Of a stretch of DNA of 64,000 nucleotides, positions 9,583-20,031 are shown piece by piece. This DNA comes from Melampsora larici-populina 98AG31. Lineage: Eukaryota > Basidiomycota > Pucciniomycetes > Pucciniales > Melampsoraceae. The translations under genes and the position numbers were made by a program. Location: positions 3,217,818-3,281,817 of the forward strand of contig NW_006768765.1 of the NCBI RefSeq assembly GCF_000204055.1, in the 5' to 3' direction. Positions within the stretch are counted from its first letter, which is position 1, and every line of letters starts with the position of its first letter. The notes under the pieces were generated by a model. That model ran no database searches and was not told where the DNA came from. It saw nothing but the letters and a program-made list of their open reading frames with translations.

Positions 9583-11961
9583 ATGATAACCAGAAGTTCA
9601 GGTTCTAAAAAGAAACCCTCAGATAACAACGACGACACCCAAGTGCCCGAGAACAAAACCAATCCCGATTCCGACTCCGATAAGGACGTTGACTTGCTAC
9701 CCTCCAAAGGGCAAGAAGATTTAGATTCAGATATCAAGTTAAAAGATTCAAGTTCAGATATCAAGATAGAAGATTTAGAAAACAGCTCAGTTCTAGTTTC
9801 GAGTTCAAAACATTCAGATTTAAAAACCCAGATTTCACAAGTTACTGTTTCAGATATGTCTAAAGATCCACCACCTCACCAAGTTTCCGATCATTACACC
9901 TCGATGGACTTCTTTGTTAAAATGCCCACTCTAGTTAACAAGGCTGTTGCCACGCTAGATGAGAATGGATCGAACTATTTACACTGGAAAAATGACTTGT
10001 ATGTTTTAATTGATTTTATAACCAAGATTCCCGATTACCTAGATCAAGATAGAAAGCAAACTACTGGTGATGATGTGATAACTCAGATGATAAGGGTCTC
10101 AGTATGCGAAACACTCAGATTACAAGTCGACCCGAAAGAATCAGCTTTTACCGTTTTCAATCGCCTAAAATCATTATTTCATTTTCCTACTCGTTCTACT
10201 CATCTCAGCTTATGGAAAGAGATACTTCAATCTAAAGTCGATTCACCAGATGCGGTGGCAGCTCACCTGTCGAAGATGAAAGCTAAGGTTGAAGAATTAC
10301 AACGCACCGGTTTCACTTTTACTAAGGACTCCTTTCTTAGCATCGTTATGCAGCTCGGATTATCTCAACAATTTGCCAACGTTAACACGATCTTAGACTC
10401 CAGATTACGCACAAACCCTGATACAGCAATCTCATCTCGAGAGACTGAAGAAGCAATCCGTAACGAGACTTATCGATTGGCGGACTCGGCCATAGATCTG
10501 TTACCGAACATCTCCGCTTTAAACATCAATGATCGAGGACATAATTATGCCACAAGATCTAGAGTACAAACGCATGCAAGTCAGTCATCTCAAAGACGTT
10601 ACCAAACTCCGACTCAGAGTTCAGGCAAAACATACCCTTCAAAGTCGAACTTCAGGGTTGGACCGAACACTCCAGCTCATCTGAAGAACTGTTTCGATTG
10701 TGGTGGTGAGCACTGGTCTAAAACACCATTCTGCCCCAAGTCACCAAACTACGATCCCGAGCTCGCTCGACAAGAACTCTCTCAACAATCGTCATCCCGA
10801 GGTACCTTCAGAGCGAACATGGCTGATGCGTCTCACGGTTACGATGCGTCATCTCCACTACCTCACTCGGTCTACAGTAGCGAGGCATCTGTCACCGAAG
10901 ATTGGAACGTGGGAGAGGCGGTACTTGACTCAGGAGCGACGCACCATGTCACAAATGAGGTGGGTGCTTTGCTCAACTACACTCATCTTCGATCCCCAAT
11001 CCCACTGCATGTTGCAACAGAATCTGAAGGCAACTTTCTCACAGGAATCGGGTCGTTCATCCTCAAAAGCGACTCGGGTGCATCTATTAAAATCAAGGAT
11101 GTGTATTACTGTGAAAGAGCGAAAGGAACCCTTATTTCCATGGCAGCTCTGGTGGAGGATGGATATGTTTTTTCTTTTTCCGGCTATGATTTATCTTTGT
11201 CTTTTGGATCTCATACATTAACGTCGAAATACAAGAATCGCCGATGGCTAGTTCCTCTCATCACAAACCCACCAAAACCACCTGCCTGTCAGACTCATGT
11301 TTCGTCTTGCCGTGCCCGAGTGTTTACGAAAGAGGAGAGCAATGAAGCTTTGAGATGGCATAAGCGCTTCGGACATGTAGGTCTTAGAGTGATCAAAAGG
11401 CTGCTAAGTAAAGAAATGACGACAGGACTTCCCGAGCATTTAGTGAACGCACCGTTTCAATGCCCTGACTGTCTGATTAGCAAGAGCCTCCGACATCAAA
11501 CGATGGGTCCGTCGGGAAGAGAACGGCCCCAACCGCTTGAGTTAATTGTTTCGGACATTGCTGGTCCTTTTGATGGAGAGTTATTTGGTTTTAAGTACAT
11601 GATCACCTTTAGAGACCTGGCTACAACTTTTACCGACGTTATGATTTTGAAATCAAGAGATCACGCACCAAGTGTTTTTCAGGAATTTGTTCTCAAGATG
11701 GAACGTCAGACATCATTTAAGGTCAAGCAACTACGAACTGATGGCGCCGGTGAATTTAACTCAGCAACTTTTCTTAACTGGCTCAAAGCTCATGGCATCG
11801 CAAAAGAAAAAACCCTTCCGTATGAACACAATCAAAACGGTGTTGCTGAACGCTCCATCAGGACGATTGGTGACATGGGTCGAACCATGCTGATTGCGTC
11901 AAAACTACCAAAGTTCTTTTGGTGTTTCGCCTACCTAACTGCTGGCTTTATTCATAACTGA
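9583..11961 (+). CDS. Copia Gag-protease-integrase part of the polyprotein, ending at an in-frame TGA
   Basis: 792 codons before the stop. Gag occupies about the first 365 residues, with an acidic Ser/Asp-rich start. A zinc knuckle-like CFDCGGEH...C lies near residues 369-384; its spacing (CX2CX3HX6C) departs from the usual CX2CX4HX4C. The aspartic protease site DSGA has its Asp at 449. The integrase has an HHCC zinc region starting WHKRFGH near 590. Its catalytic acids are Asp658 (SDIAG), Asp720 (RTDGAGEF) and Glu756 (VAERS), with 35 residues between the last two, as in copia integrases. The TGA at 11959-11961 falls inside the integrase C-terminal region. The frame then continues without shift into the reverse transcriptase region, so this is one polyprotein gene with a nonsense codon. 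Confidence 0.93.
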   Translation: MITRSSGSKKKPSDNNDDTQVPENKTNPDSDSDKDVDLLPSKGQEDLDSDIKLKDSSSDIKIEDLENSSVLVSSSKHSDLKTQISQVTVSDMSKDPPPHQVSDHYTSMDFFVKMPTLVNKAVATLDENGSNYLHWKNDLYVLIDFITKIPDYLDQDRKQTTGDDVITQMIRVSVCETLRLQVDPKESAFTVFNRLKSLFHFPTRSTHLSLWKEILQSKVDSPDAVAAHLSKMKAKVEELQRTGFTFTKDSFLSIVMQLGLSQQFANVNTILDSRLRTNPDTAISSRETEEAIRNETYRLADSAIDLLPNISALNINDRGHNYATRSRVQTHASQSSQRRYQTPTQSSGKTYPSKSNFRVGPNTPAHLKNCFDCGGEHWSKTPFCPKSPNYDPELARQELSQQSSSRGTFRANMADASHGYDASSPLPHSVYSSEASVTEDWNVGEAVLDSGATHHVTNEVGALLNYTHLRSPIPLHVATESEGNFLTGIGSFILKSDSGASIKIKDVYYCERAKGTLISMAALVEDGYVFSFSGYDLSLSFGSHTLTSKYKNRRWLVPLITNPPKPPACQTHVSSCRARVFTKEESNEALRWHKRFGHVGLRVIKRLLSKEMTTGLPEHLVNAPFQCPDCLISKSLRHQTMGPSGRERPQPLELIVSDIAGPFDGELFGFKYMITFRDLATTFTDVMILKSRDHAPSVFQEFVLKMERQTSFKVKQLRTDGAGEFNSATFLNWLKAHGIAKEKTLPYEHNQNGVAERSIRTIGDMGRTMLIASKLPKFFWCFAYLTAGFIHN

Positions 11962-13908
11962 ATCCCGAATGTGAACACCGGCGATAAAACACCTTTCGAA
12001 TTACTTTTTGGGAAGAAACCACATCTTGAAGGCTTACGCACGTTTGGAGAAGAAGCTTTTGTTCACATACCTTCGGAGAGGCGAGGTAAACTGGATCCAC
12101 GAGCTCAAAAGTGTATTTTCATTGGTTACTTACCGGGCAGTAAAGGGTGGAAATTTTTCAACTTTGAAACTAAGAAGGTTGTTGAATCGTCTATGGCGGT
12201 TTTCTCTGATGATAAAGAGCCGGTACTTGAGGAAATCAAAGAACCAGAACAGTCAAAGGGTAATCTCAGTCACATCCTGAACGCTTTACAACTTGGAAGT
12301 TTCGATGCCGAGGAAGCGGTCATGCAACAAGATGCCCTGGTAACTTCTGTAGAAAACAGTCTGAAGAACGGTGATCCAACTATCCCAAAAACTTACAAGG
12401 AAGCAATGAGTCGTAGTGATGCAGATAAGTGGAGAGCGGCCTGTGAGAAGGAGATGGACCAGATGAGAGAGATGCAGGTGTGGGAAGTGTGTGATTTGCC
12501 TAAAGATCGTAAGGTGACTGATGCGAAGTGGGTGTTTGATATCAAGAGAGATGGAACTTACAAAGCCAGATATGTGGCTCGGGGGTTTACTCAAATCGAA
12601 GGGGTCGACTACCACGAGACTTTCGCACCGACCGCTACCTTTGCAGCTTTGAGAATAATCGTAACGGTTGCAGCAATGTTTGGCTGGAACACCTTCGGTT
12701 TTGATGTTACCGCAGCATTCCTTCATAGCCCTCTGGAAGAAGATGTTTGGGTAAGACAACCAGCCGGTTTTTCTTACGGACCGGTCTCGAAAGTACTCAA
12801 GTGTCTCCGAGCTCTGTATGGAACTAAGCAAGGAATGAGGTGCTGGTGGAAGTTTATCGCGAAAAAGCTTGAAAAGATGGGTTTTCGACCTAGTCAATTC
12901 GATGCTAGTTTCTACATCCTAAGACGCGGATCCGATACTTGCCTCATCTGGCTCCATGTGGACGATGGTGCTGTAACCGGTAGTAGCACACGATTGCTGA
13001 TGGAGATTGAGGGTTTACTCAAAGCTGAAATCAAGATCAAGTGGGAAACAAGCTTAGATTCAATTGTGGGTGTTGAAATCAATCGACCATCACCTGACCG
13101 CTTTGAAATGTCACAACCTAAGCTTGCAAACCGTATACTCAAAGACAATGCTGATCTACTATCTGTCCTAAGTGCTGAAAACCCCCTGAGTGTGTCAACC
13201 CGATTAGAAACCTCTGTGAATGTTCCTCCAGTTGATGGGGGGAGATATCTTTCGATAATCGGCTCACTAAGCTATCTTGCAGTAGGAACTCGACCAGACC
13301 TGTCTTACTCGGTGAATTTCCTTGCGCGGTATGGCAAGACGCCTCAAGAAGCTCACTGGAACGCGTTAAAACATCTTTTACGATATTTAAGGAAGACAGC
13401 AAGCATGGGTATTTTAATCAATCCTCGAAAGACGAAGTACTCAGCACCGATGGAGACTTTTGTGGATGCTAACTGGGGCGGGGAATTTGCTAGATCATCT
13501 TATGGGCATGTGACGAGATTGTTTGGGGTACCGGTAGCGTGGGTGGCGAGAAGGCAGGCGTGTGTAGCTACTTCAACTTGTCATGCGGAGTTTATGGCGA
13601 TAGGAGCGGCATGTAGGGATTCAGTTTGGTTACACTCATTAGCAACGGACATGTTACCTGATTTACCACCACCATTACTTTTATGTGATAATTCATCGTC
13701 AGTACATGTTTCAAAAGATAATGCGGCTAACAAGAGAACAAGACATGCGGAAAGGGAGTACTATTACATAAATGAACAGCTTCACAAAAAGAAAGTCGAC
13801 ATTAAATGGATACCAGCGAGCCAGCAGGTTGCAGATATATTTACTAAGCCCTTAGGACCTACAAAACATAAAGAAGCAATCAAGATGCTAGGCATGACTG
13901 GGAGCTGA
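11962..13908 (+). CDS. Copia reverse transcriptase-RNase H part of the polyprotein
   Basis: Same frame as the upstream part; the first internal Met is at 11971. It begins with the end of the integrase (NTGDKTPFELLFGKKP). The reverse transcriptase follows with TDAKWVFDIKRDG, ARGFTQIEGVDYHETFAP and the active-site LHVDD (Asp pair at 12961-12966). RNase H follows with VDANWGG, HAEFMAI and LLCDNSS, and the C-terminus has VDIKWIPASQQVADIFTKPL. All key residues are present. Without readthrough of the TGA this part would not be made from the full-length frame. Confidence 0.93.
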   Translation: MPNVNTGDKTPFELLFGKKPHLEGLRTFGEEAFVHIPSERRGKLDPRAQKCIFIGYLPGSKGWKFFNFETKKVVESSMAVFSDDKEPVLEEIKEPEQSKGNLSHILNALQLGSFDAEEAVMQQDALVTSVENSLKNGDPTIPKTYKEAMSRSDADKWRAACEKEMDQMREMQVWEVCDLPKDRKVTDAKWVFDIKRDGTYKARYVARGFTQIEGVDYHETFAPTATFAALRIIVTVAAMFGWNTFGFDVTAAFLHSPLEEDVWVRQPAGFSYGPVSKVLKCLRALYGTKQGMRCWWKFIAKKLEKMGFRPSQFDASFYILRRGSDTCLIWLHVDDGAVTGSSTRLLMEIEGLLKAEIKIKWETSLDSIVGVEINRPSPDRFEMSQPKLANRILKDNADLLSVLSAENPLSVSTRLETSVNVPPVDGGRYLSIIGSLSYLAVGTRPDLSYSVNFLARYGKTPQEAHWNALKHLLRYLRKTASMGILINPRKTKYSAPMETFVDANWGGEFARSSYGHVTRLFGVPVAWVARRQACVATSTCHAEFMAIGAACRDSVWLHSLATDMLPDLPPPLLLCDNSSSVHVSKDNAANKRTRHAEREYYYINEQLHKKKVDIKWIPASQQVADIFTKPLGPTKHKEAIKMLGMTGS

Positions 13909-14008
13909 AGTTTTACTTTTTTTTCATTTCATTTCATTTATTTTTTCATTTTTATATTTTGAGTTTTATTTTTGTGTGTTTTCTTTAGGAGGATTTTTGT
14001 CTAGTCCT

Positions 14009-14017
14009 GGGGGGGAG
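14009..14017 (+). other. Polypurine tract of the copia element
   Basis: A run of seven G followed by AG lies immediately before the 3' LTR, where the plus-strand primer of an LTR retrotransposon is expected. Confidence 0.75.
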
Positions 14018-14295
14018 TGTTGAAGCCTATATGTGTGTTACAGTCCTAGACTACAATCCTGTATACGTAGTAGCATATCCTTGTAGCGGGGTTAGGTTAG
14101 ATCACTTATATAGCCTCGCTCCACCCGGTTCTTTCCTTTCTTCACTATCGAAGATTGGATTAGTTCTCGGACCGGGTGAAGCGACGAGCGCTGACCTTTA
14201 GCTTTAACAGGTTAGTAACCTCTTGCAATACTATCGAAGATTGGATTAGTTCTCGGACCGGGTGAAGCGACGAGCGCTGACCTTTAGCTTTAACA
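14018..14295 (+). repeat. 3' LTR of the copia element
   Basis: Matches the 5' LTR base for base, including the internal pair of 66-bp repeats. It is followed by the target duplication TTAAC at 14296-14300. Confidence 0.95.
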
Positions 14296-14300
14296 TTAAC

Positions 14301-14685
14301 AATAGCCCAGAAACTAGGCTCGACGCTTGCTCTTCAGAGTTTGATGACAACCGACAGCAACCGACCTCAACCGATACGTAAGTTACACGGCGGCTCGAGA
14401 GTTGATAGTAGTCTTGATCATAACTTCCGAGTTTACTTCATGATCATCCTCATCAGCCCGATTCCCCATCATGATGGTCCTTTTGATCAGCTCTGAGCTC
14501 AGTGCAACATCTTGGTATCATCTCTGAACCTGGGGTGCTAGCCATTGAAACTAGTAAGATCTTCTCTACATCACAATCCTCTAGAATTTGTATTTTATAC
14601 ATTTGTACATATTCTAAAATCGATCATCTCTTGTTCTTTATCTCTCGAAATCCTTTTCATCAATTTTAAAAGAAATCATCATATG
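14301..14685. other. Spacer between the copia and Tc1/mariner elements
   Basis: Old flank interrupted by the copia insertion. No gene or repeat could be supported. Confidence 0.4.
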
Positions 14686-14687
14686 TA

Positions 14688-14748
14688 CAGCTGTTTCGAA
14701 AACAAAACTGGTTGTCGTTTTTTTTTTTTTTTTTTTCATATCCGCGGT
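14688..14748 (+). repeat. Left terminal inverted repeat of the two-gene Tc1/mariner element
   Basis: Begins CAGCTGTTTCGAAAACAAAA, runs through a long T tract, and ends CATATCCGCGGT. Its inverted partner is 18578-18641. Confidence 0.9.
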
Positions 14749-14895
14749 TTTGAATCCAGCAGAAAAACCGCGCAAAAGGCTGATGACAGCTGATTACGTG
14801 GCATGAGGTTCAATCCTGTTGGACCCTGTTGAATCACATTGCAAGCTTGAAGCCAGCGCCACGTTTGTCCACAACACAATTGAGCCATCCTCAAC

Positions 14896-16660
14896 ATGCC
14901 TGCTGATCGGAATTCACGGCCTTTTCAAAGTTTCAATCAATCACTCCCATATCAAAGAACCACTAATTTCAACACAGCTCAACAGTCTCGTGGTTCTTAT
15001 AGCGGTACATCCTCAAGCTTCTTCCACCCGGCTCAAGATTTGACTCAAGAAGCACCAATCCTACATGCACCGGGGCATTTTCCTTATCAACGTTTCAGCC
15101 AAACTGGCCCAATCACATTTCCAACATCACAACCATCAACCTCTATTTCTTCCTATCCACCTTCTTTGAATGGAAGATCTCAGGCTTCGGGTTTGAATGT
15201 TGTTGAAGTTGATTGTGATGGTATGTCTTATTTTTTATTTTCCCTGTAGATATTGATCTCAACTCTTCATCTTCAGATTTGCCGCCTCCACCTGCTTTGA
15301 ATAGAAGATCACCGGCCTTGGGTTTGAATTTTATTGAAGTTGATTGTGAAGGTACGTCTTGTTGTTCATTATCCCAGTAGATAACAAATTTGACTCTGCT
15401 TTTAGATCGCTCATCTTTGAAAACCACTGAGCTGGCTTTCAAAGTTCATGTTGAGGTTTTCATACCTGATGAACCCGATGAGGATGCTCATTCTAGTCAA
15501 TCACGCTCCAAGAGGTCAACAAAAGCTTCAGGACCAACTGTGGCCACCTACACTCCCCTCAAGAAGGATTGGGAGATTTGGGTATCAGTACATGATGATG
15601 CTGATCTTGAGCTTTTCCGTTCTTTGATATTCAGTCAATGTGATCTACTTGAGGCAAATATCTCCGAAGCCCTTACCGCAGCACTCTCAGAGAATGATCT
15701 CAAAGTTACCGGTTGGATCCATGCCCACAAGAGCTTCCTCAAGAATAAACAATTTGAAATCATGACCGACACTGCTTTTAACGATTTCATTTCAGCTTGC
15801 CTCGACAACCCAATGCAATCTATGCATTTGGATTTTGTACAGACAAACCCAAAGACCAAAAGGGCAAAGGAGAATAACGTGAGCTCGTTCAGTCTTTCTT
15901 GTGATTGTGATTGGGTTTGACGAATCAATTTTCAGGCTGAAAAAGTAGCTCGAAATCTTGCTCGACTCAAGCAAAACCGAGCTCAAGGAGCTCATCACAG
16001 GCAGTCCACACCTGTATGTTATTGGAAAATTCAATCTCAAATGTAGCTGAGCTGAATGTCTCTTTTGCTCCCATAGAACAATGATGATGATGATGATGAA
16101 GCTCGTCTTTTGAAGGTGATTCAAGACCTCACTACACGCTTCACCAAAAGTGAAGCTAATGGTGAAAGCTCGATACGAGTTATTAACCCAGAGAACAAAG
16201 AAGAATTAATCAAGTTGAATACAAATATGATCAAGATCTGGGCTCAAGACATTGTGCGTGTTTATTTTATCTTGGTTAAAATGAATACTAATTTTCTCTG
16301 GTTTAGGTCAACGGGGTCCCAGGTGTGAGCAACGTGAAGCCACCACTTCGAAGAGGCTGGAAGTGGATCTCAATCAGTGAGTTCAAAAAACAAGAAGCCG
16401 AGATCCTTCAGGCTAGAATATCTCGACTTCCTGTTCCAGCAAACACTTCCACCGCTGCTGCAGTACCAGAAGCCTTTCCCTGCCGCAAGAAAGCAATGCC
16501 GATATTCATGTCCGAAGGTCAACGAGTATTTCCAGATAAGACAGAATTTATAAAGGCCGCTCAAGTGTTTGAAAGCGAAAGCAATTGTTCGTTTTTCTTG
16601 GATTTTACTTTGAATGATTTACGATGGGATTGGGTGCGATCAAAGATGAATAGTTTGTGA
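14896..16660 (+). CDS. Uncharacterised second gene of the Tc1/mariner-type element (493 aa)
   Basis: Exons 14896-15220, 15277-15351, 15406-15878, 15936-16013, 16077-16253 and 16307-16660 join in phase across five GT-AG introns of 53-63 bp. The protein is not recognised. Residues 1-110 are rich in Ser, Gln, Pro and Phe. Two near-identical motifs (LN-RS-A-GLN--EVDC-G) end exon 1 and make up exon 2. A central globular part (WEIWVSVHDDADLELFRS ... FEIMTDTAFNDFISACLD) is followed by a basic, probably coiled segment, an Asp run, and a C-terminal part with RRGWKWISISEF and FTLNDLRWDWV. No signal peptide or membrane segment is seen. It lies inside the inverted repeats, convergent with the transposase, so it should move with the element. 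It could be an accessory transposition protein or a captured host gene; the sequence does not decide. Confidence 0.75.
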
Positions 16661-17326
16661 TCTATCTACAACTTGTATAACTACTTTACTCGTTCTTTAG
16701 TTTTTTGTATCCATCTGACCTCAATAGAAGAGTATAGTGTCTACGCTTTTTCATTCTCCTCGATAACTTTTTGTCTCAGTCTCCACTTGTCTGTATCCAT
16801 ACAATCTCAACAGATGAACTTCTTGTCTCGTTTGTCTCATTGTTTAGTTTTTGTGATTTTGATTTGTTTTCAGTTGTTTTTCTTTGAAATTAGAAATCGA
16901 TTCTAATTTAGATTCTCGTACTCAACTTCTTGCATTCCAAGTAAATCAATCAAAACAAGACATAAGAATTTCTTTTTTTTCTTTCAAAGATCATGTGTAC
17001 ACTTCTACAAACATCCATATCTCTTAATCGATCGATCAATATCACAATCAATTCTAAGAGAGCAACCAAAAATGATCGATATCGCTTAATCAATTCTAAG
17101 AGAGCAACCAAACAACCAAACATTGGCATAGTACATACATAGATAAATCGAAGAATTACTTCAAACTAAGTCAGTGACCGAGAATTGAATAAATTTGAAA
17201 TTGAGATTAATAAAAAAGTGGTTGAAGGTGGTTGATTGAGAATTGTTTGATTTAAATTTGATCGATCGATTTCTTTTGACAGTTTTGAGGAGTTGAGTTG
17301 AACTGATTGATGAAATGAATAGAGTT
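16661..17326. other. Intergenic spacer inside the Tc1/mariner element
   Basis: Separates the convergent 3' ends. It contains a direct repeat of about 23 bp (TCAATTCTAAGAGAGCAACC at about 17049 and 17091) and several GATCGATCGAT-like tracts. It presumably holds both terminators. No gene was seen. Confidence 0.5.
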
Positions 17327-18443
17327 CTACAGAAGCCAAGATGAATTGTACAGAGGAACCATCAGCTCCCTAGTAAATATGAAGTGAACAGCTTCCTCAA
17401 TAGCCTCGATCATTTCTTCAGGGATTAAACCTTGCAAGTATTGAGTGCGACGAAAATAAGCCTTCAAAGCACTGAAGGCTTTCTCGATAGGATTGAAATC
17501 TGGCGAGTAAGGTGGAAGGTAGATCAAGCGGATCCCACGGTCTTCACACAGCTCCTCGATCCTCCCTCCGTGATGAATACGGGCATTATCGATGATTAGA
17601 ACTGAATTTGGAGATGGATATGGATTCATTTTTGGTAACTGAGAAAGATGCCAGTCAGCAAGTGATGATGGCTCCAAAATCTTTGAAATGATAACTCAAA
17701 AATGTTCCAATAGACATACCAGATTGAATTCAAGAAAGTCTTCAAAATCATCTCGAAGGTAACTACCTTCCTGACACGAGACAGCTAAGAGTCCATCCAT
17801 GCAGACTGCTGGCAAAAGAGAGTACCGGATTCCGGCACGAGTTCGTTTTTGGGGTGTGGTACGATATCCTCGGAACGCTCGGCCATATTGTCTATATACC
17901 TCCCGTGAAGCAACAGCACTTTTGTCTAATGTGTAACACCACGTCAGTGAAACAGAGTTGGATGAGGATGAAATCAACAAATTCACCTGCAAATACGAGC
18001 ATTTCGGCATCCAGATTGGCAATTGAGTAGACGTAAGCGGCCCTCTTGACCGGGCATTGAGCTGGATGAACGGTTTCAACCTTCTTCCGAGTCAAATTGA
18101 GACGATCAATAAGGTCGTCGGAAATGGTTGACAAGTTGGCGTGAATGCCGGTTTCATTGTACACCAATTCCCGGACTTCGTCAAGATAGAGTGTTGGGTC
18201 AGCAGAGATCAAGTCGGCCATGAATTCACGTTCTTGATCTGAGAATACGAGGGGACGACCACGTTTCTCATATTCTGATGCACTGCGAACCACGGCTAGA
18301 GTTGATTCGTATAGTTTTTGCCATTGGGTGAGGGTGTCCACATGTACTGCAGATCGCAGATGGCGTTTGACGGCTGCTCGACTCATACCTTCGGACAATA
18401 AAGTAATCGCCTGCACTTTGATGTCGGCGCTGTATCGAGGCAT
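17327..18443 (-). CDS. Tc1/mariner-type DD34E transposase
   Basis: Exons, minus strand: 18443-17987, 17925-17720 and 17680-17327, in phase, 338 aa, a normal Tc1 length. The N-terminus is a helix-turn-helix DNA-binding region (YSADIKVQAITLLSEGMSRAAVKRHL), with RGRPLVFSDQE as a linker. The first intron splits the first catalytic Asp codon (LVFA joined to DKSAVA). The second Asp is in VLIIDNARIHHG and the Glu in SPDFNPIEKAF, exactly 34 residues apart, so the triad is complete. The second intron is only 39 bp but gives a continuous family-like sequence. An in-frame upstream ATG at 18504-18506 would add 21 residues; the internal start was chosen because it begins at the conserved domain. It should cut and paste the surrounding element. 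Confidence 0.88.
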
Positions 18444-18577
18444 TCTTGTTGTTTTTGTTTCGTGAGATGTGGTGAGGTGGATCTGGCAAGATGGGGGCTT
18501 GGACAAGGTGCATGCGAATAGAATTTGGATATTTGCTCCCGATTGGGAGAATTAGCCCAATCAGGTCAAATAAATTG

Positions 18578-18641
18578 ACCGCGGATATGAAAAAAAAAAA
18601 GAAAAAAACAACGACAACCAGTTTTGTTTTCGAAACAGCTG
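18578..18641 (-). repeat. Right terminal inverted repeat of the two-gene Tc1/mariner element
   Basis: Inverted partner of 14688-14748. TA follows at 18642-18643. Confidence 0.9.
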
Positions 18642-18643
18642 TA

Positions 18644-19754
18644 TATAGAAAACTATTTGGATTTTGATGATCAAATGATCAAATTATAGAATCAAAAAAT
18701 GTCTTGGAACACCTTGGAATTTCTATGTATTAAAAAATCACATGCATTACAAATTGGCACAATTCAATTTCCACGGTCTTTAATCTCATCATCTCTCTTC
18801 CTCAGCCACAATTTATGCACCAGTTTTAAACACCATCACATTCACAGCAAATCTATGCAATCAATTCTTAGAGCATTGGAAGAGGCTCAGGGAAGTGGGA
18901 GATGACCTTTACAATCCCCTTGAATTTGTGAGGCTATGAAGGATCAAACTTAACCTTGGCAAAGTCCCTCGCCAAAATTTCATGAAGGATCATCAAAACA
19001 TCCCACACGCGCCTAAATTAAATCCCTCATGGATTTGGTCATGAGTTTTATCGGTTTACCAATCAAGAGATTTTCAATCGATTTGTAAGATTTTCTAAAA
19101 CGCCGATCAAATGTTTGATATCGATTCATATTGTATGATTATCTCCTTTAAGCTGTGCAAAACAAAGTTAATTCATGAAACTGTGTTTTGTCTGGGCATG
19201 GGATCTCATATTTGAACCTTTTACTTGTCTTTTGTTCATCAACTCTTGATGTGTTTGGATTTCATGATCACTTTTAATCTTGATAAAATTCACTCACCCA
19301 CTCTATTTTTGTCTATCGCCTTGGTTTGTAACTTGGTTTTCATTTCAATGATCAGTTTAACTCCTCTAAAAAAATGATCTGATATAATCTCCAAGAACAT
19401 TTGGTCAAAGATTTGATACTCATTGAGTGCATGCTCATTTAAGCAATTTCTGGTCAGAAATTTCATTCTGCAAAATTTAGATCACTGTTTTGGTGGAGTA
19501 TGGTGCATTTTTGTGTTTTATGATTTACCAAATGCAATTTCTGTCCAGAAGTCATGTAAGTAAATACATCCTGAGAGCATTTCATCAATTTCCAAGTGTT
19601 TCTGTTCACTACCCTTTTTTTTATTTTTACTTCAGTGATTAATGTTTTTATTTCAAAAAGAATTGTGCACATATGTATGATGAATTCTATCAAACAAATA
19701 CCAAAATTAGGTGATCATAAACTTTGATGACACCAAAATTGACATACAAATATT
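18644..19754. other. Gene-free AT-rich stretch
   Basis: Short open frames lack motifs, composition bias or splice structure. Nothing supportable was seen. Confidence 0.4.
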
Positions 19755-20031
19755 TAGGGGTTTCCAAGTTAAAGGTTTTTACATGCTTTTATGCTGCGAT
19801 GACTTGCCTGTTTTTGAAAATTATGTGTAAATTTTCTAAGGCAGGACACATTTTTATGTGAGCCAAATGAAAAATATGTTGGCTTTACAAAGATTCTTCT
19901 TATGAACAACTTGTCCAATTTTGTAAAAAAAAATGCAAAAACAAAGAAACTTGAAACTCCTTATTTTACAACAACAGGCAAGCTGTTGTAGCATAAAAAT
20001 ATGTAAAAACCTTTCACTTGAAAGCCCCCTG
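19755..20031. mobile_element. ~275-bp inverted-repeat element (MITE)
   Basis: About 55 bp at 19755-19810 (AGGGGTTTCCAAGTTAAAGG, then TTTTTACATGCTTTTATGC) pair with 19975-20031 in inverted orientation at roughly 80% identity. No clear target duplication. The ends resemble the AGGGGG-CTCAAGT motifs at 35093 and 53487 and, reversed, at about 59143. Confidence 0.5.

Larger units (their letters stand above)
9227..14295 (+). mobile_element. Young Ty1/copia LTR retrotransposon
   Basis: A 5069-bp element with 278-bp LTRs that read identical by eye, flanked by the 5-bp direct repeat TTAAC (9222-9226 and 14296-14300). The internal region encodes Gag, protease, integrase, reverse transcriptase and RNase H in that order. 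Integrase before reverse transcriptase defines copia. The LTRs start TGTTG and end AACA. Identical LTRs and a clean duplication indicate recent insertion. Its only visible defect is one in-frame TGA. Confidence 0.96.
14688..18641. mobile_element. Tc1/mariner-type DNA transposon with two genes
   Basis: Terminal inverted repeats at 14688-14748 and 18578-18641 both start CAGCTGTTTCGAAAAC and end at ATATCCGCGG, differing mainly in the length of a poly-T tract. TA lies outside each end (14686-14687 and 18642-18643), the target duplication of this superfamily. The 3954-bp element holds a minus-strand DD34E transposase (17327-18443) and a plus-strand six-exon gene of unknown function (14896-16660). 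The two are convergent. Tc1/mariner elements are usually 1.3-2.5 kb with one gene, so the second gene is unusual. All exons stay open, so the copy may be recent. Confidence 0.88.

Noticed and set aside
12286..12897. Long minus-strand open frame inside the copia element
   Set aside because: It is the antisense shadow of the reverse transcriptase coding region, with no motif of its own.
15221..15249. Alternative 29-bp first intron in the passenger gene
   Set aside because: It also keeps phase, but 29 bp is too short for normal splicing. The 56-bp choice matches the length of the duplicated second intron.
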